Of a stretch of DNA of 64,000 nucleotides, positions 14,440 through 24,000 are shown piece after piece. Both the position numbers and the translations under genes were made by a program. Below the pieces are notes generated by a model that was given only the letters and a program-made list of their open reading frames with translations, did not search any database and was not told the origin of the DNA. Every line of letters starts with the position of its first letter. Position 1 is the first letter of the stretch. Source of the stretch: Siphonodentalium dalli (Eukaryota; Mollusca; Scaphopoda; Gadilida; Siphonodentaliidae). The DNA is taken from contig CP136066.1 of the NCBI GenBank assembly GCA_032622095.1, forward strand, positions 181,822,716 through 181,886,715, given 5' to 3'.

Positions 14440-17400
14440 ATATATATATATATATATATATATCTATATATATGTCTTTGGGGCGGTGGGGTCTAATGTG
14501 CCAAATACCTGCGTCATGGAAGGGTTTAATAGTCTGCGCTCATATGTCTTCCTCTCGGGGAACGATGATAAAAACGCCAATTTATCAAAGTAAATTAGGG
14601 GATAAACATGCCGTCTAGTGTTATTTTGGGACATTTATAATAAATACGATGTAAAAGGGCAACGTGAGGAGCAGGTGAAACGGATATTTTTCATTAGAAA
14701 ACACACCGATAAACGTCCCGAAATCACATCAGACAGCATGTGTATCCCTATTCTAATTCACACCGACCGAAAAATGATGCCATTGCCTGGATACGAGGAA
14801 CTGCCAAAGAGTCGCTGAAGCTGAAGGGGTCACTCTCACCAAAACAAGTGCTGACGGGTATATACACCGGTTTTGAAAATGTGCTTAAGGGTACACAGGT
14901 TTTGAAATGTCGTTCTAAGTGACGTTTAGTTTTCGTATCTGCCATGATTTATGTTAGATAATAATTGTTTACGTTCCAATGAACATTAAAATGAACTGTA
15001 AACAAACTGCTAGTGCGTGCCAGACTTTCAGAAACGCAGTTTAATTAACGGCGTTAGTGCCGATCACAAACCATGTGTACCCTTCAGCACATTTTCAAAC
15101 CATGTGCACCCTTCAGCACTTTTTTTGGTGAGAGTGACCCCCTCAGCGTCGCTGAACTGATGGACATGATGGACAGTTTTGCGGACAATTCATTTCACTT
15201 CATATCCTATATAAATTGTACACCACTCCATGAGGATATAGTTCCATGCTTCGAATAGCAATAAAGTGATCAATCCAAAGGAATGTCGTGTCCAAGGTAT
15301 TGCACTATTGATAGGATATTGGCATTGCAATTCACCATTGCCATCAATGGTCAAGGTATCGAACTTCATAGCACACCGAACAATTATGTACGGATCGCTG
15401 ATTGCAACGCCATGTCCGCTGCCAATACGCCATCATGCCGACGTCCTGCGATTTGTTTCGAAAGACTTGTTTCACATTTAAAACGGGTTGTCCGAATGAT
15501 TCACGGAATCAAGCCTACATCGATGTGCGATTCAACCATGCATGTACTTCAAATTCCCCGATGTTTACATTGTGTCCCTGACTCCCTGGGAACGAAGGTA
15601 TACTTCCGGGATAATCGCATAACGATGCAGATATTTTGTTTTATCACTGAGCAGGCTCCTAGTATGGCTGAATTGGTCATTGTCGCATGGTTTTGAGCAA
15701 AAAGACACCCAGGATCTCTCAAACGTGCAAAAAGACACCCAAGATGTCCAAAAACGTTCAAAAAGACACCCAGAATTTCACAGTCTCGCCAAAGAACGGG
15801 AATTTAGATTAGTCGTCTGCTATATAATTATTAATATTATTAAAATAATTATTTGTTTGTGATCGGAGTGAAATATCAACGGAATTTAAATGTTCATATA
15901 TATATATACATTGAGTCTGCATGACTGGCAGCGCAGTTCCGTATTAATAATTATTAGACGACTATAAATCTAAATTCCCGTTGTTTGATGCATGCACGAG
16001 ACTCGACATCATGTGTGCATATGTCTTGTCGCACGCTTGGGACATCCTGGGTGTCTTTTTTGCTCGAAACCATGCGACAATGACCAATTCAGCCCTGGTA
16101 TGTAGGCCTACTCATAAATGCGTCGGGCTACGTAAAATAATATTTACACAGCTTCGCATGGGCAACTGACCAATCAGCGCCGCGGAAATTGGTTTTCCCT
16201 GTTAGCCCTTTACCCAACAGAAGGGCCCTGTGCCAATGCATTCTCTTATATATGCGAGTCGACCATAGGTCGCCTCGCATATATAAGAGAATGCATTGGC
16301 TTAACACATTAAAAATTATAAAATTGTTAAAGAATGTAAGAAAAAATGGTAAAAAGTGTTAAAAAAAGATTTTTTTTAGGCCAATGCATTCTCTTATATA
16401 TGCGAGGCGACCTATGGTCGACTCGCATATATAAGAGAATGCATTGGCACAGGGCATAACTGTAACTATCACAATGTGGTAAAGGAGCCGGTTCCAATGA
16501 TATCCATATTTGTATGGTTCTATTGAGACAGACCCAAGATAATTTAGGCTGTTGAAGCTTTATTTGGCCGGTTTTGGCCGGTTTGTTGGGTAAAGGGTTA
16601 AAGGTACACAATCCGATCAGAGGGTCCGGTCCCCATATCATCAAGATACAACAACAACATTTCTTCAAAACACGCATTAGTTATCCGATCGATTAATTGC
16701 AACAAAATAATGCTAACCACAGTGACTGTCAACTATGGTATCAAATTTACCAAAGGGTGTTATTTGTCAACATTTTGTTCAACGAAATATTGCCGTATTA
16801 TCACTTGAGTTTTGCCACTTGTTTTTAGAGTTATCCATCTTCATCCGCAATTTTGACCGAGACCATCCGTATAACGGCGTGTGTCTGAGCCACAAACAAT
16901 TGAAAAAAAAACTTCAAAAATCGATATCTGATCACTCTGAGCTTTGATGGGTGGGTTCCTCGACATGAATCAAATATGTTTTGCCCCCGAAGCCAAAGAA
17001 ATATGTAATTTAGGGGGGTTGAATCGGATTGAGTACCTTTAATATCTCCATATATAGTGTAAAGTTGTGAGTATACTATTCAGTTTTAACCCTTTCTATG
17101 CTAAATACTCATTGACGAGTAGTTACCTAAGGTAATGTTCGGATACCGGTAATAACTTCAAGTTCAACACACGGCCATATATCGTTTGTTGAACTTCTTA
17201 TCTGAACATTTCCCACCAATGAATATGAATCCTGTTCTTGTATTATCTGTTTCTCTGTCTGCTGTCTGTTTTATGTTCTGAACCTCCACTCAAATTAATA
17301 ATAGACCATTCCGGTGTATTCCGGAGAATCCATTTAGTATACAAGGGGTTAATTAACACCACTGGAATCTAAAGTATTATTATTATTTGTTCCAGACATA

Positions 17401-19119
17401 ACCGCCGGGACCGGAAATAGAAGGTTTAGGACGTTAGCACAATGTCCTTATATTGTTATGTCAGACGTGCGGCAATCTGGTAGATCCAGAAGTGGTGAGT
17501 ATAGAGTTCTGTTGTTTGTAGACTGTAAATATATTTTCTCGGCCGAATCCACATATTATAATTCGTCACGTTAAAATTAAATGATTGTATATTAGATTTT
17601 TTATTTATTTTGATATTGTATTGTGTGTTGTTTGTTGTTGTTTTTTCAATTGTAAGATATGGAGGATTTGATCGACATCATGTAACGGGGTGATATTTAA
17701 AGACATCTCCTTGTTTCGTATGTTATTATATTGCTGCATGATTCATACAAATTCTTTGCCCAAATTAATATCACTATTATACATCTGCATAATTTATGTC
17801 AATAACCATTTATCAAAAGTTAGTGACGTTATTAATTCGCAATAAAATGCCAAATAATAATATCCTATACACATCTCCCCAAAACTAAATTTGACCCCAC
17901 CCCATAAAACCTATAGTATTACTGGGGTGGATCGTGGGCCGATTATTTTCCTTGGGATAACAAACATGTCCCTGGCACAATAGACCCACCACCCCAAAGC
18001 AATTATATAAGACTATATATGTTTTGGTGGGGAGTCTATAATTATATTATGTGCCAGCCGGTATTGTCCTGGAACCTGTGCTGCATATATGGGGACATTT
18101 GCTCTCATATAAGGAACGTGTATCAGTTTTCTGAGAACTAGATACATATAACAGAAAGTACAATCTCAAGAGTCCTGGCGACAGGGAGGGATCGAGTGTC
18201 CTTGTTCAAATTATCAGCATGCAGTTGAGACTGGATCTCGAAAATAAGTTGAATTTCAGTATATTTGAAAAGTTTGCTATACCAGTTGGCAATTTCTATA
18301 CCCAAATGAGGGTGAAAGCGAAATTTCACATATTGAAAATATATGTCTAGTCTAGTTCGAGGGTCAGTTGGAAATTCTAAGCCTGATACCGCCCTTTAAC
18401 AAAGACCCTATATAGCTTTGCCCTAGTTTTCTTGGACGTAAACCAGCTATTAATACCTAGTGATGTCGGAAAGCGAGATGTTAGTTTGCTAAAACTAACA
18501 CCTCGCTCTACTGATATCAGTATCATATCAACAGCTGGTATACGTACATGTACGCACAAGAAACTTGGACTATCTATAGCCACGCTCTTGTGTCATCGTG
18601 AACATGTTCTTGTTTCGCGCTCCGCGTCACCCCCGTGTATAGTGTGTCGCTGATTCTTGGTATACAGTGGGCGCATGGGCGTATTATTTATAGAAATGGG
18701 AATTTTTGGGACGGATTAAAAGTCGAACTACGACCCGGAGGCCGAGTCCGGTCAAAGGTGTAGTTATTGTTATTCGGATGCCAAGAAGTGCATGCAAGGC
18801 GATTAATTCTATGAGTTTGTCATTCGTGAAACCAATATATTTTATATTCTATAATTACAATCATGGGCATATAATATAATGATGTTGAGCGCGTTACCAT
18901 TTCTGACTATAGTTTTCTTGTATATATTCATCAGGTGCGGCCTTTGTGTCATCGGGTATCCAGTTCGGGGTATACAACGACGCTGGGCTGATCAAAACTG
19001 TCCCCGGCAAAGCTAGAGAATTTGAGGACTGCGTTGCGTCATGCTTGGTGACCAATGCTTGTAACGCAGTGTCCTTCACGGAAAACATCAGTGGAGGATG
19101 TCGATTATTCACAAGATGA
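6852..19119 (+). CDS. C-type lectin-like / PAN domain secreted protein gene, 3' part (three exons, gene span)
   Basis: Three exons on the plus strand (6852-7060, 17396-17494, 18935-19119) join in phase into an open frame of about 164 codons, incomplete at the 5' end. The first exon gives the C-terminal half of a C-type-lectin-like domain, the second a basic linker and the third a PAN/Apple-like domain. Such proteins are usually extracellular and bind glycans or proteins. The signal peptide and the N-terminal half of the lectin domain are not visible, so the gene must begin upstream, either in undetected exons or left of the window. The frame stops at TGA 19117-19119 inside the PAN domain, and PAN-like sequence seems to continue in another frame to 19256. 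It may therefore be a frameshifted allele, a pseudogene, or have an unseen alternative last exon. Confidence 0.55.
7395..7530. repeat. Cluster of TACACAT / ATGTGTA motifs
   Basis: About eight copies of tacacat or its complement atgtgta are spaced 10-40 bp apart in both orientations. They could be a degenerate minisatellite or a group of binding sites inside the lectin intron. Confidence 0.5.
7745..8345. mobile_element. Inverted-repeat insertion nested in the left arm
   Basis: The segment 7750-7870 and the segment 8225-8340 are inverted copies of each other. Both carry gttacaggaatcagaacaga or its complement and end at cccgactcgat / atcgagtcgg. The right arm of the host element has no equivalent, so this ~600-bp MITE-like element inserted after the arms were formed. 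Confidence 0.6.
9560..12130. repeat. Degenerate ~190-bp tandem satellite (about 13 units)
   Basis: The motif ggcactttacaaaaagcggc recurs with variations at about 9695, 9885, 10097, 10296, 10506, 10667, 11043, 11228, 11403, 11591, 11791 and 11969. Spacing is mostly 160-215 bp; one unit near 10841 is strongly diverged. Each unit also repeats a gaacacaccatgaactgaa-like segment, a tatggatgggttggttccc-like segment and a gaccccctaccccattt-like segment. No coding capacity is conserved between units. Confidence 0.8.
12131..12780. other. Spacer between satellite core and right arm
   Basis: This is AT-rich sequence with a short imperfect repeat of gaactgattggatacaatg near 12190-12250. No gene is seen. 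Confidence 0.4.
14401..14473. repeat. TA microsatellite
   Basis: Almost pure (TA)n with two C interruptions, lying just inside the right end of the 6.9-kb element. The matching position in the left arm has no such expansion, so it grew after insertion. Confidence 0.95.
14504..14815. other. No gene seen
   Basis: Short overlapping open frames are present but none has a recognisable family or splice context. Confidence 0.4.
14816..15150. mobile_element. MITE with GAAGGGGTCACTCTCACC inverted ends (copy 1)
   Basis: The left end gctgaaggggtcactctcac is matched by the inverted right end gtgagagtgaccccctcagc. Inside are repeated acccttcagcac motifs. A related copy lies at 25126-25435 with the same ends and the same internal motifs. 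Confidence 0.7.
15151..15665. other. No recognisable gene; open frame of 137 codons
   Basis: A plus-strand frame at 15283-15696 is open but shows no domain and no splice context. It runs into the inverted repeat at 15666, so it is probably chance. Confidence 0.3.
15666..16094. mobile_element. Inverted-repeat element, ~430 bp
   Basis: The left end ggctgaattggtcattgtcg is matched by the inverted right end cgacaatgaccaattcagcc, followed by gagcaaaaagacacccag and its complement. The inner arms also pair (aatttagattagtcgtct with agacgactataaatctaaat). A short tandem repeat of caaaaagacaccca lies in the left arm. Confidence 0.7.
16232..16300. repeat. 69-bp hairpin module, family D
   Basis: A near-perfect palindrome from gccaatgcattctc to gagaatgcattggc, with the tip gcgagtcgaccataggtcgc. 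Confidence 0.9.
16380..16448. repeat. 69-bp hairpin module, family D
   Basis: Same arms as the copy at 16232 with the tip inverted: gcgaggcgacctatggtcga. Confidence 0.9.
16598..17042. mobile_element. Family A TTAA-flanked MITE (piggyBac-like), reverse copy
   Basis: It starts TTAA AGGTACACAATCCGA and ends TCGGATTGAGTACCT TTAA. TTAA duplication plus these ends is the hallmark of piggyBac-type elements. There is no transposase, so it is non-autonomous. It abuts the family D element and shares its terminal ttaa. Confidence 0.75.
17089..17353. mobile_element. Small inverted-repeat element
   Basis: The left end taaccctttctatgctaaat is matched by the inverted right end atttagtatacaaggggtta. It lies about 40 bp upstream of the linker exon acceptor. 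Confidence 0.6.
17396..17494 (+). CDS. Candidate linker exon of the lectin/PAN gene
   Basis: This is a 99-nt symmetric phase-1 exon bounded by ttgttccag and AGTG|GTGAGT. The 33 codons are open in the one frame that continues from the lectin exon, reading through RRFRTLAQCPYIVMSD to a Ser/Arg-rich end. No domain is recognised. Because the exon is symmetric, skipping it would still join the lectin exon to the PAN exon in frame. It follows directly after a small inverted-repeat element (17089-17353). Confidence 0.45.
17495..18934 (+). other. Last intron of the lectin/PAN gene
   Basis: The donor is GTGAGT and the acceptor ttcatcag. It contains a tiny element at 17970-18057 whose ends (ggcacaatagacccaccacc and its complement) are those of the 6.9-kb element, and a hairpin at 18431-18568 (cttggacgtaaaccagct against agctggtatacgt). 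No further exon is seen. Confidence 0.45.
18935..19119 (+). CDS. Exon: PAN/Apple-like domain, ending in a stop
   Basis: The acceptor is atattcatcag and the frame continues in phase 1. The translation shows a PAN-type core: FEDCVASCLVTNACNAVSF, then GGCRLF, with the expected Cys-x3-Cys-x5-Cys spacing and the terminal Cys-x-Leu. PAN domains are small disulphide-rich modules for protein or carbohydrate binding in secreted proteins. The frame meets TGA at 19117, three codons after the last cysteine motif. From 19116 another frame stays open to 19256 and holds a further cysteine (SSRVCQRS), as expected for the end of such a domain, so a one-base indel near 19110 is likely. Confidence 0.6.
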
Positions 19120-19256
19120 AGACGACCGAGGCCAACCTCTACCAGAATCAGTTCTCGAGTCGCGTGTGTCAACGATCGAGAATCGAGAGGACGATGCTGT
19201 CTCCGAGAGAGCTTGAATTTGAAATATGCTTTCTGTATCTACTAACAAATTTTTGA

Positions 19257-19610
19257 TAAATCATCAGCGGATGTCTTGAATTTGATGTCATATATTTCGT
19301 GATTGCCTTTTTTTTTTTGCAAGACATGACATAGTGCTAATTTCTATTTGTCCCAATCCACCGTCCGTTATGGTTTCGTCGCAAACTCATTCGGCAAACC
19401 TCATACGTTACGTACGGCTATGCAGAGCTAGGCCTATAAGTGGTCATAGGTCGAGGAGTCCAGAATGGTCGCAAACCCTGAAACTTCTAATACATAATTA
19501 TCGTAATCGTGAGTTTATGACTTGAGTAAAAAACTCTATTTATGTAATATTCATGTTCATATATGCGGTTCTTTTGAGTAGGCCTACAGGTATGCGTGTG
19601 TATTTATGGG
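19257..19610. other. Downstream of the lectin/PAN gene
   Basis: No clear AATAAA signal lies close to the stop. A T-run sits near 19310. No gene or repeat is recognised. Confidence 0.4.
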
Positions 19611-20767
19611 AGGCCAAATTCACTTTTAATAATTATTTGAGCTTAAGCGCAATTATTTGTGCTTAAACACAATTATTTGTGCTCAAGCTCAATTATTTGC
19701 GCTTAAAGGGGTACTGTACCCAAGATGTTGTTGTTGGTTTCTATAATCCCCGAGTCGGAGAATAAGGTAACAACTTTTCCATTTTTTGAAAGTCTGTTGA
19801 GTACGAAGTATTGTTACGGATGGCAAATTTACCGGAATGCAAAAATACAAATTGTCGTTGTCGAGTAATTTTTGTAAAGTTTTCAACCAAATGAATCAAA
19901 TAAACATTATATTATATGCTTAGTAGTCCCATATACTCATTTAAGTTAGTGTACCGTCGCTAGTCAATGAGTGGCTTGGGTTTTCTCCCCGTATAAGCAT
20001 AATGTTTCAAACGATCGTGTGTGCAATTGTTTTCCTAATCCAGTATCCCTCAATTATAATTTGATTACGTTTTGTACACGGAAATTCGAATTTTAAGAGA
20101 CGCCATTTTATGGCTGGAGCCATAAAATCAATTTATATTAAATTATTAACTTTTAAATTATTAAATTTTAAGATAGCCTATTAACCTGAGCGTTTACAGA
20201 ATACATCTTCGACTCAAATTACTTATATTTCTATATAGTATCGATAATAGATCGTTGTTATCACCGGGAATTTATTGAAAATGGCGTACAGTACCCCTTT
20301 AAGCATAAATAAATACACTTAACTGCAAATAAATTAATTACCTTAAGCGAAAATAAGCTATATACAACTATTTGCACTTTTAAAAGCGCAATTATTTGCG
20401 ATTAATCGCAAATAAGGAAATGAAAAACTATTACCTAACACACCCTGTTGCTATTGGCAGAGTCCACCACAAATTATCATGGGAGGGAAGATGGGGTATG
20501 AAATTTAGGCCTACGTAATTGAGCTTAAGCACAAATATTTGAGCTTAAGCACAAAATATTTGCGTTTAAAAGCATACAATATTTAAGTTCAAATAATTGT
20601 TCTTACGCGCAAATATTTGTGCTAGAGCGCAAATATTGTTGTTTAAGCTAAAATAGTTGTGCTTAAGTGAAATGTTTGTATGTTTAAGTTAAATAATTGT
20701 GCCATATAGCACAAATAATTGCCTTTATATATAAGCGCAAATAATTATTAAAAGTGAATTTGGCCTT
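19611..20767. mobile_element. Inverted-repeat element with GCTTAAGCGCAAATAATT-type internal repeats
   Basis: The ends aggccaaattcacttttaat and attaaaagtgaatttggcct are inverted copies. Both inner flanks consist of many ~17-20 bp repeats of the form gcttaagcgcaaataatt. A different TTAA-flanked element (19703-20302) is inserted in the middle. The whole block lies just upstream of LYPLAL1 exon 1. Confidence 0.7.
19703..20302. mobile_element. TTAA-flanked MITE, second family, nested
   Basis: TTAA AGGGGTACTGTAC at the left and GTACAGTACCCCT TTAA at the right give perfect 13-bp inverted ends and a TTAA duplication, as for piggyBac-like elements. Related ends occur near 43617 and 43928. Confidence 0.75.
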
Positions 20768-20951
20768 CCATATGTATTCAGCATGCAATATCGACTCAAA
20801 TTGATTAATATATATCATATTTTTTGAATGCGTCTAATACACGATCGGATTCGTATACAGTATCCATTTACGTGTTGTAGTTTACGATGGGTATTATGTA
20901 CTTGGTCTCTTTTGGTATGTTATTGTCCGTGGTGAAGTTCGAAATTGTGTC
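20768..20951 (+). promoter_or_regulatory. Putative promoter and 5' UTR of LYPLAL1
   Basis: Only 184 bp separate the composite transposon from the start codon. No TATA box at a canonical distance is obvious. The region is assigned by position only. Confidence 0.35.
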
Positions 20952-21039
20952 ATGGCGGCGCCCATGAACAACTTCCGTGTTCGTGTTGTGCAGGCTTCGA
21001 GAAGGGCAAAAGGAGCAATATTCTTCTTTCATGGATCTG
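20952..21039 (+). CDS. LYPLAL1: LYPLAL1 exon 1
   Basis: It starts at ATG 20952 and encodes MAAPMNNF followed by a basic stretch and AIFFFHGS. It ends in phase 1 at the donor TCTG|GTAATG. A second in-frame ATG follows four codons later. The first is chosen because it gives a length and alanine-rich start like those of vertebrate LYPLAL1. No signal peptide is present. Confidence 0.9.
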
Positions 21040-24000
21040 GTAATGGTTTAACAACGAAGTATTGATACCTCGTTCAAAGTAATGTGTAGTATTCGTTATC
21101 GCACACCTTTAATTTCTTATTATTTCGTCGTTTGATTCTGAAATCATCTGATCATGTGTCTAAAATATCGGTGACACCCACAGTCCAGTATATACCATCA
21201 GTAATATTGAATAAAACTATTTTGACTAGTGTCAGAATGTGATAATCATTATTTAGTTGTATACAGCAGAATATTTCCCAAAGTTCCTCAATCATAAGTC
21301 ACAGTTGAAAAAGATGAGGGTGTGTGATGTGATAAATTCCACAGATTTCAGTTGTGCCGTTTATAAGGTTCTAACGAAACCGCTCCAATATGCATGGACT
21401 CCAAGAACAAGTTGGATAACTATAGAAATAGAAACAAAATGGCAGAAGCTTTACAGGAGTGGCTAAAACAACTATATATGTGTTATATACAGTAAATAAG
21501 ACGTTACATGTGACCGAAATTGGAACATGTGATACTTTCTTCCCACATTAAAATCAGACTTTGTGTGCACACACAGGGTTTGTAGTTGTGGAATTTCTAT
21601 GAACTGATTAAAAGTAAATACTGATTGAAGAGAACTATATCAAGAATGTTTTGTCGAGATACCCATACATTACACCTGTCACAGAACATGACTTTATTCT
21701 CATGTTTTTTAAGTGAATGTTTGAAATTTGAAATGTCATATCCAGGTACCAATATACCACTTAGTCCCAAGTCTGCTAGTACTAAAACCAGCTAAATATT
21801 GGAATGGCGAGATGTTAGCATCTCGCGATCACAATATCTTAGCTTTTTTTAGTACGAGCAGACTCTGATTAGGTACCACACAGCTCTATTTGACTATATA
21901 CTTAATATCACTATATTCAGTTTCTTTCCCCCAATGGGTATTCATTGAACAATCTCTTGATTAATCTTGATTTGGGATTTGGACCAGGTTGACTGTCAAA
22001 TTGTATGATTGGGTGGTTGAGGGAACCTGGCCCACTGTATAAACAAGACACCACAGTCAGTGCCAAACATAACTGCATGTTTACTTTCTGGTGAAGTTGA
22101 GTCACACTTGAACTCATACCCTCACTTCGGAAAACTGAAATTATATATGTTTAGGTACTATAAAATGTGGATTACTCAACAAAACATTTTTATGGAGTTC
22201 TCCTGAATCAAAATATACTTTCTTTTATGGAAATTATATGTCTCAATTGGAATGTACGTATAGACTAAAGGTCGAATTGCAAAGTAATTGGGGCGTATTT
22301 AATCCGATCAGTAGATTTTTGGCACACCTTTATTAGGGGCTCTCTGATATGGTGAATGAGAAACCTTCAGTGATAAGCCAGTTAATACAGCCACCATGGA
22401 ACCTCTCCCAGTGTCAGTCGTAGTTGAAGGATAAGTTGTATTAACAGAATTCTGAGGGGGTGCATTCATGAAACCTTGAAGGAATTGTGAATAATTAGTC
22501 TCCATAATCGGAAGCCATGGATTCTCGCAGCCATTACCACAGGTACCGGTACCACAGTTGGCTACCACAGGAAGACAAACTTATGCCAGTGTAATTACCG
22601 CATATAAATGATCATACAAATGCACTATTTATACATGTACCCTGCTTGACAAAACAAGTGTCCACCTAACCGCGGTGCAGTTAGCGTTGCCACCGTGGCT
22701 GAAATGCAACTACACCGCGGCTCCACCGGCTAACTACAGGCCGCGGTGTACTTGCCATTCGGCCATGGTGTAATTGCCGCGGTGTACATTCATTAAACTG
22801 AAAAAAGACGATACAAACCAGAAATCTAACCACGGTGTACATGCCGTTCGGCTGCGGTGTAGTTGCCTTTCGGTCGCAGTGTACATGTACTTGCCTTTCG
22901 GCCGCAGTGTACTTGCTGTTGGGCCACGGTGTACTTGCCGTTCGGCCGCGGTGCTCAACTGCAGTTACAAACTCTGACACCGCGGCCGAATGGCAAATAC
23001 ACCGCGGTGCCAATGGACACTTGTTTTGTCCAGCGGGGTACATGTAGGTCCGAAATACCTTATTTTGAGGATAACAATTTAAAATATTTCAATTGACTTC
23101 CACAACCCAGCACCTTCCTTATGAAATACGCATCTATGAAAATGCATATTCAGTCAACAATGTTGAAATATTTAGTGGAATTATACTAATATATAAATAT
23201 AGAATTATTTATACACTTTAATATTTCCCTAAATTAATTTTCAATACTAATAATTTTACCGACTGTAAAAATTGAGTTAAATGTCCCTGGGATGCATGGG
23301 TGGTAGCTAGTAGACCTATTTGTAGACTGGTTACTTTATGGTGTCAGTGCAGGTGGTGCCAAGAAGCACGTTTCAGCGACAGATTAATGCATGGGTGCAT
23401 GATTAGCTGATTAACTGGATTTATTGGAACTGCTTACAGGATGTCAGATCTAAATGTATGTATAACTAGTAGACTACATATATATTTTCTTCATCTTTAC
23501 CTGAAATTGACATTGGTAAGGTATAATTCTGGTAAAAGGGAAGTATATCATGATAACAATAGAATGAACATGTACTAGTATATGGATTATGGACCTCTAT
23601 TGCGGGTGTTAAACAGGTATTTGTATACATCCAGTTATGTTATTATTGTTAACTTAATGGATGAATATTCAATGTTTTAATGATGCATAATCCAAAATAA
23701 CACTCCCAAATGACTATTTCTTTGGCTTGGGGGGTAAAAAATATTTGATTCGAGAATTTCGGGTCAAGGAACCCACCCACCCATCAAAGCTCAGAGTGAT
23801 CAGATATCGATTTTTTAATTTTGTTATTTCTCAAAATATGTAATTATTTGTGGCCCAGAAAAGAGCCGTCAAATCGACGGTCTCAGACAAAATTGCTGAT
23901 GAAGATGGATAACTCTAAAAGCAAGTAGTAATATGGCCAAATTTTGTGATACTCAAATGATAATACGGCCATATTTTGTTGAACAACATGTTGATAAATA

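Larger units (their letters stand above)
7572..14503. mobile_element. 6.9-kb foldback-like element with long inverted arms and a satellite core
   Basis: The two ends are inverted copies. The left starts tggaacaatag...ccaccaccccaaagac and the right ends gtctttggggcggtgggg...aatgtgcca. The arms (about 7572-9475 and 12780-14503) match over most of their length, including the blocks at 8440-8720 against 13900-14170. Within each arm there are partial internal duplications, seen as repeated gttacaacaacaac and cccctcccccaaacacg blocks. The centre holds a degenerate tandem repeat. No transposase frame was seen, so it is non-autonomous. It lies in the intron between the lectin and linker exons. The related ends at 17970-18057 show that the same terminal sequence occurs elsewhere as a tiny element. 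Confidence 0.7.
16201..16601. mobile_element. Family D MITE with two 69-bp hairpins
   Basis: The ends gttagccctttacccaac and gttgggtaaagggttaa are inverted copies. Inside are two hairpin modules, 16232-16300 and 16380-16448, in opposite orientation and separated by a t/a-rich stretch of repeated aaaatggtaaaaagtgtta-like sequence. The module recurs at 24651, 32580, 33407, 33572, 36623, 44604 and 44703. Confidence 0.7.

Noticed and set aside
15283-15696. 137-codon plus-strand open frame
   Set aside because: No recognisable domain, no splice context, and it runs into an inverted-repeat element.
18894-19172. 92-codon minus-strand open frame
   Set aside because: Antisense shadow of the PAN exon, which has splice sites and the cysteine pattern on the plus strand.
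21917-22568. Two protein-like minus-strand open frames (one with a hydrophobic start) in LYPLAL1 intron 1
   Set aside because: No donor follows the first frame, other frames of the same DNA look equally protein-like, and no family pattern is recognised. Kept only as a remark.
22681-23096. Several long overlapping open frames on both strands
   Set aside because: They are produced by the GC-rich 22-bp repeat array, open in many frames at once.
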